This document shows, one piece after another, positions 25,864-34,175 of a DNA stretch of 64,000 nucleotides (its first letter is position 1; every line of letters begins with the position of its first letter). A program made the translations under genes and the position numbers. The notes below the pieces were generated by a model, which was not told where the DNA came from, did no database searches, and saw only the letters and a program-made list of their open reading frames with translations. The DNA comes from Nonlabens sp051251825 (lineage in GTDB: Bacteria > Bacteroidota > Bacteroidia > Flavobacteriales > Flavobacteriaceae): contig NZ_JBPOGG010000002.1 in NCBI RefSeq assembly GCF_051251825.1, forward strand, positions 434,001 to 498,000, read 5' to 3'.

Positions 25864-27417
25864 CTAGTTTTGATGAGCTGGCTTGAGTAAATCGTTTACT
25901 GTTTTTACTGGATTGAACGTAATGAGAGGTACTTCTACAAAAACACTGTTCCAATAAGCCATACCACCATTCCACAAACCAGGTAACTCTTGTGCTTTAA
26001 TACTTCTACCCAATCTAGATTTGTGTGTGATAAAACCAGTTTGCTCATCACAAAATTCTAGTAAATCAAATTTATTTCCTTTGTAATCACGCACTGCACA
26101 AACTAAGTCCACTGGATTGAAATGGGTACTTGTTTTAGCAATAGCGACTTGTTTTTTATTTGAGGTATCTACTTGAGCTCCTTCAATTATTTCTATAGAT
26201 AATTCTCCTTTTTGATTATAAACCCAGAATGGTCCACCACCAGGTTCACCTTCATTCTTTACCATTCCGCATACTCTTAGTGGTCTATTTAATCTATTAT
26301 AAAGATATTCTAGCTGAAATTCTCTGGCGTATTTTTTATAATCGCTAGGTAAAACGGCGCATAGTTGACCCGTTAAAAACTCCTCTATCTCTAATTGTAA
26401 TGCTGCATCAACTTTTTTATCATCTATTAATTCCAAGTAATCAAAGCACTGTTGTTGTAAATTAAGCAACAAGCCAGCTAGAGTTTTTTTATACGCTCCT
26501 ACTTCTTGTTCCAGAGAAGAAACTGTGACGTTATCTATATTTTTAATAAATATGATATCTGCATTAATCTCATTAAGATTCATAAGCAACGCTCCATGAC
26601 CCGATGGCCTGAAGAATAGTTCTCCATTTTCTGTAATGACAGGATTGTTGTTTTTATCTACAGCAATGGTGTCAGTAGATGTTTTTTGATGGGAGAACTC
26701 GATATCAAATTCGGTTCCTGTTTTATGCTCTACGATTTGTTCTATACGATTAAACTCTGCTGTAAAATGATCCTTAAAATCCTCTGCGATTGTGAAATGT
26801 AATCTTGCTTTATTATTAGTGGCAGCATATACACTAGCTTCAAACAGGTGTTCTTCAAACGCCGTTGCGCTGTGATCTTTATATTTATGAAAAGGAACTA
26901 ATCCTTTAGGCATGTGACCATAATTGAGCCCATTATCTTGCAACATTTGTTTTACAAAAAGCAACTTTTTTTCACGGTCTGCTTTGGCATGCCAGTCAGG
27001 ATAAGTTTCTTTAAGAGATTCCATAACGGCATCATAAAAAGGAAATTTTTCCAGTGCTATGAAAAAGGTAAATAATTCTCGCGCTTTATTTTTATTAATA
27101 AAGGAATTAATAGAGTCTTCGCTAGGATCATAATCTCTTATAAACTCATGTAAAAATTTAAACATGCGAGTTGCTGCACCACTTGCTGGGACAAATTTTA
27201 ATAAAGCTAACTCACTCGATTTTTCATCAAAATGTTGTTGAAGCGAAAGAATCTCTTGATCTGAGAATTTTAAAATTCCATCATTCACTACCGCTGCACG
27301 ATTCATTTTTACCATTGGAAAACCCGTTTGAAAGCGTTCAATTTGCTTTAAGATGGTTTCCTTTGTGATGTTTTTACGTTCTAGCTGGGCCAGTTGTACT
27401 GGAGTAAATTGGATCAT
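25864..27417 (-). CDS. DUF4301 family protein
   Basis: A 517-residue cytoplasmic protein matching DUF4301, common in Bacteroidota. The N-terminal KFVPASGAATRMFK (about residues 75-88) resembles the nucleotide loop of sugar-nucleotide transferases, and FRPSGHGALLMNLN, GGPFWVY and FNPVDLVCAVRDY are further family-like blocks. The reaction is unknown; a nucleotidyltransferase-like role is inferred from the loop only. Its start overlaps the end of the NadR-type kinase gene by four bases, placing it in the same operon as PnuC. Confidence 0.85.
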   Translation of the reverse strand: MIQFTPVQLAQLERKNITKETILKQIERFQTGFPMVKMNRAAVVNDGILKFSDQEILSLQQHFDEKSSELALLKFVPASGAATRMFKFLHEFIRDYDPSEDSINSFINKNKARELFTFFIALEKFPFYDAVMESLKETYPDWHAKADREKKLLFVKQMLQDNGLNYGHMPKGLVPFHKYKDHSATAFEEHLFEASVYAATNNKARLHFTIAEDFKDHFTAEFNRIEQIVEHKTGTEFDIEFSHQKTSTDTIAVDKNNNPVITENGELFFRPSGHGALLMNLNEINADIIFIKNIDNVTVSSLEQEVGAYKKTLAGLLLNLQQQCFDYLELIDDKKVDAALQLEIEEFLTGQLCAVLPSDYKKYAREFQLEYLYNRLNRPLRVCGMVKNEGEPGGGPFWVYNQKGELSIEIIEGAQVDTSNKKQVAIAKTSTHFNPVDLVCAVRDYKGNKFDLLEFCDEQTGFITHKSRLGRSIKAQELPGLWNGGMAYWNSVFVEVPLITFNPVKTVNDLLKPAHQN

Positions 27418-27971
27418 ATAACTTTCTCTTCTATGGCATTTATTGCATTTTCAAATCGCTTTTGATTTAGTCCATCAACGATTTTGTATGGTTTTTTAAA
27501 TTTGAGCAATGCAGCTAGAAATAAATCAAACATTTCCTCGCGCTGCTCTGGGCGATCTCTTAAATCGTCTGGAGTCCAAGGCACATCCACTTGCAAAAGT
27601 AAATATAAGTCATAACTAGACTTCTCCACAGCATCCACAAGTTCTTGTGGTGCTCGATTAAAATATGCCATACAATACACATAAGTCTCCAGCACATCGG
27701 TGTCACAAAACAAATATTCACCAGCGTGTTGAACCGCTTCATTCTCTATGTTGCGCTGCCCTATGACAATAGGAATAATATCGTGATATTCACAGGCTTT
27801 TCCTTTTTTTTCAAACTTGTTTTGTAGATATTCTCGAGCAAACTCTTCGATTTGGGCAGTATGATAGTGTTGAGCTAGCTTTCGCGAAAGCGTGCTCTTA
27901 CCAGTACTTTCTGGTCCATATAACACTATTCTTTTTCCAGAATAAGCTGCTTGTTGAGGTATTTTTTCCAT
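27414..27971 (-). CDS. NadR-type P-loop kinase (nicotinamide riboside kinase-like)
   Basis: A 185-residue ATPase with Walker A GPESTGKST (residues 19-27), followed by EFAREYL, FCDTDVLETYVY and PDDLRDRPEQRE, all typical of the kinase domain of NadR. It would phosphorylate nicotinamide riboside taken up by PnuC, feeding NAD salvage. The pnuC gene is directly upstream and overlaps by 46 bases. A thiamine-binding-like gene in the same operon leaves open that the substrate is thiamine-related. An exact dispersed palindrome encodes LSRK directly after the P-loop. Confidence 0.8.
   Translation of the reverse strand: MEKIPQQAAYSGKRIVLYGPESTGKSTLSRKLAQHYHTAQIEEFAREYLQNKFEKKGKACEYHDIIPIVIGQRNIENEAVQHAGEYLFCDTDVLETYVYCMAYFNRAPQELVDAVEKSSYDLYLLLQVDVPWTPDDLRDRPEQREEMFDLFLAALLKFKKPYKIVDGLNQKRFENAINAIEEKVI
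27878..27891. repeat. Dispersed palindrome, exact, next to the kinase P-loop codons
   Basis: GCTTTCGCGAAAGC read on the minus strand as (T)LSRK(L), directly following GPESTGKST. Confidence 0.95.
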
Positions 27972-28567
27972 TCTAAATAACCGAAGTAAGCAATAATAGC
28001 GAGAAATATATAAAGTAGCGCACTGAAGCTGTATCCTTTATAAAAATACAACGGTACCGAGATAACATTTCCTACTAAAAGCACAAGCCAATGCTCCAAC
28101 TTGCGACGCGCCATCAACCACATTCCTGCAAAGAAAATTCCAGTAGTAAGCATATCCACAAAGGAAACTACATTTTCTAATCGATCTGTTTTATAATAAA
28201 GAAAAAAGATGGCGAGTGCTGCAGCGATTAGTAGCAACAGTCCAATAAGCCATTCTCTGACTGAGGTCAATGTGATAGGTGTCGCTTTATCTCTATCAAC
28301 TCCTTTACGAGTCCATATATACCAGCCATAAACACTCATAATAAAATAATAGATATTGATAGTCATATCGCCTAACAAATTCCATTGATATAATAAATAA
28401 GAAAAAAGTAAGGTGCTTATAATTCCATATGGAAATACTAAAATACTATTACGTTTAGAATATAAAACACTAATCACAGCTGTGACAACAACGATTAGCT
28501 CGATGATAATATGTGTCGTGCTATATTCTCTGTACTGGCCAAATATGAATTCTATAATCTCATTCAT
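27926..28567 (-). CDS. pnuC: PnuC family vitamin-precursor transporter
   Basis: A 213-residue membrane protein with about seven TM helices and the PnuC signature WNLLGDMTINIYYFIMSVYG (about residues 66-85) followed by WYIWTRKG. PnuC carriers take up nicotinamide riboside by facilitated diffusion, with trapping by phosphorylation; relatives (PnuT) carry thiamine. The kinase gene downstream overlaps its 3' end and fits the NR route, whereas a thiamine-binding-like gene directly upstream (no gap) fits thiamine. No TPP riboswitch was recognised upstream. Specificity is therefore open. Confidence 0.85.
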   Translation of the reverse strand: MNEIIEFIFGQYREYSTTHIIIELIVVVTAVISVLYSKRNSILVFPYGIISTLLFSYLLYQWNLLGDMTINIYYFIMSVYGWYIWTRKGVDRDKATPITLTSVREWLIGLLLLIAAALAIFFLYYKTDRLENVVSFVDMLTTGIFFAGMWLMARRKLEHWLVLLVGNVISVPLYFYKGYSFSALLYIFLAIIAYFGYLEWKKYLNKQLILEKE

Positions 28568-28828
28568 CTAGAAAAACGCTTCATATTCACTACGGTCGGT
28601 TTTTACCACTTTCATGTAGAATAAAACAGCTTTGGTTTCTTCCATACTGCGTGCCATTTCACGAGTTAAAAATTCCATAAGTGGCACAAATTCTCCATAT
28701 ACTTGAGTCGCCAGTGGATTCTCTAATACCGTAAACTCAGATGTTCTAAGCCTTTTTATAAAGTCGATGATATGTTGTTCATAATCATCTTGTAATGGTG
28801 ACATGGTGAGTTCTATAGATGCTTTCAT
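28568..28828 (-). CDS. Small thiamine-binding-like (YkoF/MTH1187-type) protein
   Basis: An 86-residue protein with a ferredoxin-like alpha/beta pattern: strand SIELTMSPLQ, helix DYEQHIIDFIKRLR, strand FTVLENPLATQVYG, helix, and strand AVLFYMKVVK. This resembles the MTH1187/YkoF thiamine-binding family. The call rests on pattern and length only. It is encoded immediately upstream of pnuC without a gap, and ten bases after the PcrB-like gene. Confidence 0.55.
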   Translation of the reverse strand: MKASIELTMSPLQDDYEQHIIDFIKRLRTSEFTVLENPLATQVYGEFVPLMEFLTREMARSMEETKAVLFYMKVVKTDRSEYEAFF

Positions 28829-28837
28829 AAGTATAAT

Positions 28838-29566
28838 TTAATTCCAGTTTACGTTTTGCTCGAGCGCTGTTCCTACTACTAGCAAATTTGCGCCCGCACG
28901 ATAACAAGATTCTAGTTGTTGCAAAGATCGCAAGCCACCACCGACTATAAGAGGAATGTTGATTTGATTTCTAACACTTTCTATGATTTGTTCATTTACT
29001 GATGTAATAGCGCCACTGCCTGCTTCTAAATAAATCAATGTATTTCCCATCAACTGACCTGCAAATGCTGTGTTCACTATTTGTTCAATGTCTTCTTGTA
29101 GTAATGGCTCTGTTTTTGAAACGCGCTGCACGGCACTTTCATGACCACCATTAATGAGCAAATAACCTGTAGGTATAATTTCTAAATTGGTGTTTTTTAA
29201 ATGTGAAGCTGCAAGACGTTGATGGCCTATGAGAAAATCTGGATTGTCGCCTGAAATGAGGTTGAGGAACAATAATCCATCAGCATTTTCACTGAGCTGA
29301 TGATGTGAACCAGGAAAGATAACAATCGGTATCTTGATGATTTCCTTTGCTGCTGTGATCCATAAATCTAAATCAACATCTAGCATCGTACTACCACCCA
29401 CAAAAATGAAAAATTGAGTCACTTCTAGTTTCTCTTGAACTAGCAAGCGTAATTTATTAACCCTTTCAAAAACATCTATCAAATCCTCAATAGCTGTTTT
29501 CTCTGGATCGAGGAGAAAAGCCATAGATCGTTCTCCTAACTGAATCGTATTTAAAATACTATGCAT
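28838..29566 (-). CDS. Geranylgeranylglyceryl/heptaprenylglyceryl phosphate synthase-like (PcrB family)
   Basis: A 242-residue TIM-barrel protein. It shows the FLLDPEKT start, FVGGSTMLD, FPGSHHQLSENADGLLFLNLISGDNP, YLEAGSGA and IPLIVGGGLRSL with the C-terminal phosphate-binding GANLLVVGTA. These match the GGGP/HepGP synthase family, which joins a polyprenyl diphosphate to glycerol-1-phosphate. Bacteroidota members exist, but the product in vivo is not well defined. The start overlaps the phosphopantetheinyl transferase gene by eight bases. Confidence 0.85.
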   Translation of the reverse strand: MHSILNTIQLGERSMAFLLDPEKTAIEDLIDVFERVNKLRLLVQEKLEVTQFFIFVGGSTMLDVDLDLWITAAKEIIKIPIVIFPGSHHQLSENADGLLFLNLISGDNPDFLIGHQRLAASHLKNTNLEIIPTGYLLINGGHESAVQRVSKTEPLLQEDIEQIVNTAFAGQLMGNTLIYLEAGSGAITSVNEQIIESVRNQINIPLIVGGGLRSLQQLESCYRAGANLLVVGTALEQNVNWN

Positions 29567-30194
29567 TATGAGCTGGAAGTATATAAGCCATCATAAAATT
29601 TTCTAACTGATGGAAATAAACATCAAACTTAAGATTGTCATTTTCATAAACTATTCTAGCTATAGTGTGCTGCATATCTAGCTCAAAATCCTCGACATAA
29701 CAATGTGCTTTAAAACCCAAGCCTTTTTTCCCGTAGAGTTTATACATAGACTCTTTAGCACCCCATATTACGGTAAGCGATTCTATAGGTTCTTGAACTT
29801 CTTTTACAAATTCCTCTTCATAACCTATAAATTTAGGAGCGATGCGTTGTATTTTTTCGCGCAGCTTTTCAATATCTATTCCTACAGGAACTTCACTGAT
29901 GATAATGGCTGTAAATTCGTAGCTATGTGTAATTGAAATATACTTATCATCATCGAGATGCGGTTTTCCTTCTTCTGAATAATATAAATTTTGATCTGTA
30001 TATCCAGCTTCTCTCAGTAAGTGTCTTATGCTTAAAAAACCACGTCTGTGCAGCTCTGAGCTCATGGTAAACAACCTGTTTCTAGAGTTTTCTGATAGGT
30101 CTAAACCTGTGCGCAACCACGCCTCGGACTCTGAAATTTTCCAGACGTACACTTGAGTATTGTTTCTATTTGTTAGGGTTTTGTAAAGAGGCAC
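29559..30194 (-). CDS. 4'-phosphopantetheinyl transferase superfamily protein
   Basis: A 211-residue Sfp/AcpT-like enzyme that moves phosphopantetheine from CoA to a carrier protein Ser. Motifs: SITHSYEFTAI, VGIDIEKL (metal-binding Asp and Glu, about residues 103-110) and WGAKESMYKLYGKKGLGF. It is the first gene of a leftward group through PcrB-like, thiamine-binding-like, pnuC, kinase, DUF4301 and arfB. The target carrier protein cannot be told; no polyketide or peptide synthetase is nearby. Confidence 0.85.
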   Translation of the reverse strand: MPLYKTLTNRNNTQVYVWKISESEAWLRTGLDLSENSRNRLFTMSSELHRRGFLSIRHLLREAGYTDQNLYYSEEGKPHLDDDKYISITHSYEFTAIIISEVPVGIDIEKLREKIQRIAPKFIGYEEEFVKEVQEPIESLTVIWGAKESMYKLYGKKGLGFKAHCYVEDFELDMQHTIARIVYENDNLKFDVYFHQLENFMMAYILPAHNA

Positions 30195-30214
30195 AAGAAT
30201 CGATTAGTTTTTTG

Positions 30215-30222
30215 TAATTTTG
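30215..30222 (+). promoter_or_regulatory. Likely -7 promoter element of ahcY (TAATTTTG)
   Basis: Fits the Bacteroidota TAnnTTTG element. No good TTG was found at the -33 distance, so it may be weak or need an activator. It predicts a leader of about 80 bases before the ahcY ATG. Confidence 0.45.
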
Positions 30223-30309
30223 CAGCCGCAATTTAAGCAAATAACGGCTTTTAATTTGTTGATTTTTAAACATATCAACGACTATAAAGCTAACACATTA
30301 AAATATATT

Positions 30310-31626
30310 ATGAGCACAAAAACAATTCCTTACGTACCTTACAAAGTAAAAGACATTACTCTTGCTGAGTACGGTCGTCTTGAAATAGAACTTGCCGAAG
30401 CTGAAATGCCTGGTTTAATGGCACTACGTGAAGAGTATAAAGACTCTCAACCTTTAAAAGGAGCTCGTATTGCTGGTTGTCTTCACATGACTATTCAAAC
30501 CGCAGTTCTTATAGAAACACTAGTTGCTCTAGGAGCAGACGTTACATGGTCATCTTGTAACATTTTCTCTACACAAGACCACGCTGCTGCTGCTATTGCT
30601 GCTGCTGGAATTCCAGTATATGCATGGAAAGGAATGAGTGAAGAGGAATTTAACTGGTGTATTGAGCAAACTCTTTTCTTTGGTGAAGATAGAAAACCAT
30701 TAAATCTTATACTTGATGATGGTGGTGATTTAACTAACATGGTATTTGACGAGTTCCCAGAACTTGCAGAAGGAATCAACGGTTTATCTGAAGAGACTAC
30801 AACTGGAGTTCACCGTTTATACGAGCGTATGAAAAACGGAACTTTAGTAATGCCAGCCATCAACGTAAATGATTCTGTAACTAAGTCTAAGTTTGATAAC
30901 AAATACGGTTGTCGTGAGAGTGCTGTAGATGCCGTACGTCGTGCAACTGACACTATGCTTGCTGGAAAGCGCGTAGTAGTATGTGGATATGGTGATGTAG
31001 GTAAAGGAACAGCTTCTTCTTTTAAAGGTGCTGGTTCTATAGTAACTGTTACTGAGATTGACCCGATTTGTGCATTACAAGCTGTAATGGACGGTTTTGA
31101 AGTAAAGCAATTAGAGAATGTAGTAGGTAATGCAGATATCGTAATAACTACAACAGGAAATAAAGACATTATACGTGGTGAGCACTTTGAAGCTATGCGT
31201 GATAAAGTAATCGTGTGTAACATAGGTCACTTTGATAATGAAATAGATGTTGCATATTTGAACACTAAACATGGTGATACTAAGGTTGAAATCAAGCCAC
31301 AGGTTGATAAATATACCATCAATGGTAAGGACATCATTTTACTTGCTGAAGGTCGTCTTGTTAACTTAGGTTGTGCAACTGGTCACCCTAGTTTTGTAAT
31401 GAGTAACTCGTTTACAAATCAAACGCTCGCGCAGATTGAGCTTTGGAACAATAGAGACGCTTATGAGAATGAAGTTTACATGTTACCTAAGCATTTAGAT
31501 GAAAAAGTAGCCGCTTTACACTTGTCTAGAATGGGTGCAGAACTTACGGTTCTTAAAAAGGATCAAGCAGATTATATAGGTGTGGATGTACAAGGTCCAT
31601 TCAAGCCTGAGTATTACAGATATTAA
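30310..31626 (+). CDS. ahcY: Adenosylhomocysteinase
   Basis: A 438-residue cytoplasmic enzyme that splits S-adenosylhomocysteine into homocysteine and adenosine, clearing the product of methylation reactions. Recognised blocks: AEAEMPGLMALREEY, CLHMTIQTAVLIETL, SCNIFSTQDHAAAAI, the NAD-binding VVCGYGDVGKGTA (about residues 222-234) and the C-terminal DYIGVDVQGPFKPEYYRY. An in-frame ATG at 30220 lies within the promoter (TAATTTTG ends at 30222), so 30310 (MSTKTIPYVPYK) is chosen. The gene stands alone. Confidence 0.97.
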   Translation: MSTKTIPYVPYKVKDITLAEYGRLEIELAEAEMPGLMALREEYKDSQPLKGARIAGCLHMTIQTAVLIETLVALGADVTWSSCNIFSTQDHAAAAIAAAGIPVYAWKGMSEEEFNWCIEQTLFFGEDRKPLNLILDDGGDLTNMVFDEFPELAEGINGLSEETTTGVHRLYERMKNGTLVMPAINVNDSVTKSKFDNKYGCRESAVDAVRRATDTMLAGKRVVVCGYGDVGKGTASSFKGAGSIVTVTEIDPICALQAVMDGFEVKQLENVVGNADIVITTTGNKDIIRGEHFEAMRDKVIVCNIGHFDNEIDVAYLNTKHGDTKVEIKPQVDKYTINGKDIILLAEGRLVNLGCATGHPSFVMSNSFTNQTLAQIELWNNRDAYENEVYMLPKHLDEKVAALHLSRMGAELTVLKKDQADYIGVDVQGPFKPEYYRY

Positions 31627-31702
31627 TATTTAGTCATTTGTTTGGGTATTAAGTTTTATTTTTTAACTTAACACTTTTTACAAATGGCGTGGATATTGCA
31701 AC

Positions 31703-31722
31703 TACGCTTTTGCGAAAGCGTA
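31703..31722. repeat. Dispersed palindrome, variant, intergenic
   Basis: TACGCTTTTGCGAAAGCGTA: the central CGCG reads TGCG, otherwise matching the longer 20-base form. It lies 14 bases upstream of the next small gene. Confidence 0.85.
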
Positions 31723-31735
31723 TTAAAAACAATTT

Positions 31736-31951
31736 ATGGAGATTATTGAAGAAGCATTAGCTTTTGAAACTGAAACAATGAGTAACATGTCAACCAGTGA
31801 TAGGGTTCACGCCTCAAGAAAGGCAAAGAGAATTATCCTAGGTTTAAATGATATTTACAAAGAGAACAAAGACGAAGAGATCATGGATCTCATGAAACGT
31901 CTCACTGCAAAAAAGCAGAAGATTGAGAAAAGATTGAAAGGTAGACCATAG
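31736..31951 (+). CDS. Small charged hypothetical protein (71 residues)
   Basis: A 71-residue, helix-rich, charged protein (MEIIEEALAFETETMSN start; KRIILGLNDIYKENKDEEIM in the middle; basic end KIEKRLKGRP). No family recognised. Normal codon use, an ATG start and a terminator directly downstream (31972-32030) support it as a real gene. A variant dispersed palindrome ends 14 bases before the start. Confidence 0.6.
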   Translation: MEIIEEALAFETETMSNMSTSDRVHASRKAKRIILGLNDIYKENKDEEIMDLMKRLTAKKQKIEKRLKGRP

Positions 31952-31971
31952 GTCTATTTTCTAATCACTTT

Positions 31972-32030
31972 AAATAGCCAGTAAAACATTCTAACTAAAT
32001 GGAATATTTTACTGGCTATTTTTATTTTTA
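31972..32030 (+). terminator. Rho-independent terminator
   Basis: AAATAGCCAGTAAAA (31972-31986) pairs with TTTTACTGGCTATTT (32007-32021), followed by a T-rich run to 32029. It ends the small gene at 31736. Confidence 0.85.
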
Positions 32031-32078
32031 TACTTTAATAAGCCATAACGGCGTTTCTAATCACACAACTATTACCCT

Positions 32079-32444
32079 ATGAAACATTTAAGCTTGAACT
32101 TAATACTTATCGCTGTATGCATAATAATCACCTCATGCTCTACGGATTTTGCTCATAAAGAAATCATTACTGATAATTTATCGGGCTTTATAGAAGGTGG
32201 AAACGCAGGTGGTATCTATGGCGACGCTGGTCTTAAAATAACGACCGACTCTATACAAATGACCGACTGGCCTGTTTCAAGACTTACTACAAGTCTAAAC
32301 GGCTTACTAGACACCACGCTTACTGATCAAACTAGCTTTACAGACTTCTATACCATTCATATCGAGAATAAAGGATCACTCGCTCAAAGAGAGTTTGTAG
32401 ATTCACTCGTAGTTGTTCTAAGTAAGAATGGATTGATAAAATAA
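32079..32444 (+). CDS. Small lipoprotein of unknown function
   Basis: A 121-residue protein whose signal peptide ends in the lipobox IITSC (Cys20), so it is predicted to be lipidated and exported. The mature part is Thr/Asp-rich (GGNAGGIYGDAGLKITTDS) and has no family I recognise. It has its own terminator (32498-32533), shared head-to-head with rpmA. Confidence 0.6.
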   Translation: MKHLSLNLILIAVCIIITSCSTDFAHKEIITDNLSGFIEGGNAGGIYGDAGLKITTDSIQMTDWPVSRLTTSLNGLLDTTLTDQTSFTDFYTIHIENKGSLAQREFVDSLVVVLSKNGLIK

Positions 32445-32497
32445 ATCATCTTCTTTGGTGAAGCAATTACCTAGCTTAATCTTCTACATTAAAACAC

Positions 32498-32533
32498 AAA
32501 AATCCCAAGTCGCTTGAGCAACTTGGGATTTTT
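32498..32533. terminator. Bidirectional terminator
   Basis: AAAAATCCCAAGT (32498-32510) pairs with ACTTGGGATTTTT (32521-32533) around a 10-base loop. It serves the lipoprotein gene on the plus strand and rplU-rpmA on the minus strand. Confidence 0.9.
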
Positions 32534-32553
32534 AATATGTGAAAAAAGGTTTC

Positions 32554-32817
32554 TTAAGCCTCTGCCGCCGGAACGATAGAAACATAAGATCTGTTATTTC
32601 TTTTCTTTGTGAACTTCACTAATCCGTCCACTCTTGCATGTAATGTAAAGTCCTTACCAGCATATACGTTTTCACCTGGATGGTGCTCCATACCGCGCTG
32701 ACGAATAAGAATGTTACCAGCGATTGCCGCTTGTCCACCAAAAATCTTAACACCTAAGCGTTTTGATTGGGATTCTCTTCCGTTTTTCGAACTACCTACT
32801 CCTTTTTTGTGAGCCAT
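32554..32817 (-). CDS. rpmA: Ribosomal protein bL27
   Basis: An 87-residue large-subunit protein near the peptidyl transferase centre. The start MAHKKGVGSSKNGRESQSKRLGVKIFGGQ is the bL27 signature (given here in part: residues 1-20 cover MAHKKG to SKR), and there is no cleaved N-terminal extension of the Firmicutes type. It follows rplU with a gap of 51 bases in the usual rplU-rpmA order. Confidence 0.97.
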   Translation of the reverse strand: MAHKKGVGSSKNGRESQSKRLGVKIFGGQAAIAGNILIRQRGMEHHPGENVYAGKDFTLHARVDGLVKFTKKRNNRSYVSIVPAAEA

Positions 32818-32868
32818 GGTTATAAATTTTAAGGATATCTATAAAATGATATCGTGTTCTACTTTAAT

Positions 32869-33579
32869 TTAACTAGGCATTACTCCGCCGTTAGCTTCGT
32901 CTTGCCATTTTTTTAATTCGTCCCATTTACCATCTGCAGCCATTTGAGCTTGCATAGGCCATGAATCTGTAACGTGATTTCCACGCACATTTGCAATGAT
33001 TTCAGAAATCTTAGCAGCATCAGTTCCTGCAAGATCTGCAAAAGTCATGATACCAGCCTCATTAAGAGTACTTGCAATCTTTGGTCCGATTCCTTCAACT
33101 TTTTTCAAGTCATCACCTTTAGAAGTTGCCTTCTTAGCTGGTGCTTTTTTCTCTGCCTTAGGAGCTGCTGCTGGAGCCGCTTTTACTGCTGGAGCTGCTT
33201 CTTTTTTAGGAGCCGCTTTTTTGGCTGGTGCTTTCTTTTCTGCTTTTGGAGCAGATTTCTTACCACCACTTGCAGAAATGCTAGAGATCTGAATCTGTGT
33301 GAATGATTGACGGTGTCCGTTTTTCTTACGGTATCCTTTTCTACGTTTTTTCTTAAAAACGATTACTTTGTCACCTTTAAGGTGTCCCAGAACTTTTGCC
33401 TCAGCAAATGCTCCTTCTATAGCTGGGGCGCCGAGTGTGATGTCGTTGTCATTGCCTAAAAGAAGAACTTTATCGATAGAAACTGTCGCTCCTTCGTCTT
33501 CTTGTAAACGATGTACAAACAACTTCATATCTTTCTCGATCTTGAATTGTTGCCCTGCTATCTCTACGATTGCGTACAT
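32869..33579 (-). CDS. rplU: Ribosomal protein bL21 fused to a C-terminal HhH domain
   Basis: A 236-residue protein, more than twice the usual ~103 for bL21. Residues 1-102 are bL21 (MYAIVEIAGQQFKIEKD start, and GYRKKNGHRQSFTQIQI). Residues about 108-150 are a Lys/Ala/Pro linker (KKAPAKKAAPKKEAAPAVK). Residues about 152-236 hold a helix-hairpin-helix domain (LKKVEGIGPKIASTLNEAG, then FADLAGTDAAKISEII). Such tails occur on L21 in other Flavobacteriia as far as I recall. The tail may bind rRNA or DNA. ORFs on the opposite strand of the linker are codon artefacts. Confidence 0.93.
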   Translation of the reverse strand: MYAIVEIAGQQFKIEKDMKLFVHRLQEDEGATVSIDKVLLLGNDNDITLGAPAIEGAFAEAKVLGHLKGDKVIVFKKKRRKGYRKKNGHRQSFTQIQISSISASGGKKSAPKAEKKAPAKKAAPKKEAAPAVKAAPAAAPKAEKKAPAKKATSKGDDLKKVEGIGPKIASTLNEAGIMTFADLAGTDAAKISEIIANVRGNHVTDSWPMQAQMAADGKWDELKKWQDEANGGVMPS

Positions 33580-33611
33580 AATTGTAATTTAACTTTGTTA
33601 AAAAATGGACG

Positions 33612-33642
33612 CAAATATACTGCTATTCTGTTAATTAGCAAA
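33612..33642 (-). promoter_or_regulatory. Promoter of rplU-rpmA
   Basis: On the minus strand TTTG (33642-33639), a 19-base spacer, and TATATTTG (33619-33612): a full match to the Bacteroidota -33/-7 consensus, 33 bases upstream of the rplU start codon. Confidence 0.8.
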
Positions 33643-33651
33643 GTTTTTTAA

Positions 33652-33675
33652 TTTACGCTTTCGCGAAAGCGTAAA
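33652..33675. repeat. Dispersed palindrome, 24-bp perfect copy, intergenic
   Basis: TTTACGCTTTCG and its exact reverse complement CGAAAGCGTAAA, joined without a loop. The longest perfect copy of the motif in the window, directly upstream of the rplU promoter. Confidence 0.95.
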
Positions 33676-33692
33676 AACAAGTTCATTTCTCT

Positions 33693-34175
33693 CTAAATAT
33701 CCTGATTTAAAGGCTTTTGCTCATTTCTCACCTGTCTCGTATTCCATGATCTTTTAAAGATAGGAATAATGATTAAAGATGAAACAACAGCAGTAGAAAG
33801 TCCAGAAAGGAAAATAAATATTAAAATAGCAAAATTCCCAGTTCCTGTAGCTATCGGAATTGTTGCTCCTAATTTTTCAACTAGATCAGGATTAATTTCC
33901 AATAAATAAACAGCCATGAAAATGGTAAACAATAAGGAAATTAAAAATCCACTAGCAACTCCAGTGGTAAATCCATCCATATAATTGAATTGTGATTGTT
34001 CCTCATTATATACATTCCTTATAATAAGGTAAAGTCCAATTGCCATGATGGGCGCATTGAGAAAGCTTAAATAAATTTGGTCTGCGGCTCCTGCAATTGC
34101 AATGATTGTAAAGTATATGATTAAGATAGCAGTGATTGCGAGTGATAATTTGATTGTATTTCTTGTAATTGACAT
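33693..34175 (-). CDS. DUF4199-like four-helix membrane protein
   Basis: A 160-residue protein with four TM segments (about 9-30, 36-51, 69-92 and 110-138) and a basic C-terminal tail (FKRSWNTRQVRNEQK). The size and helix layout match DUF4199 proteins of Bacteroidota, which have no known function. Monocistronic, with its start 174 bases from the divergent M16 gene. Confidence 0.6.
   Translation of the reverse strand: MSITRNTIKLSLAITAILIIYFTIIAIAGAADQIYLSFLNAPIMAIGLYLIIRNVYNEEQSQFNYMDGFTTGVASGFLISLLFTIFMAVYLLEINPDLVEKLGATIPIATGTGNFAILIFIFLSGLSTAVVSSLIIIPIFKRSWNTRQVRNEQKPLNQDI

Noticed and set aside
32974..33306. Plus-strand ORFs opposite the rplU tail
   Set aside because: They are reverse readings of the Lys/Ala/Pro linker and HhH codons, with Cys/Phe/Ser-rich low-complexity products.
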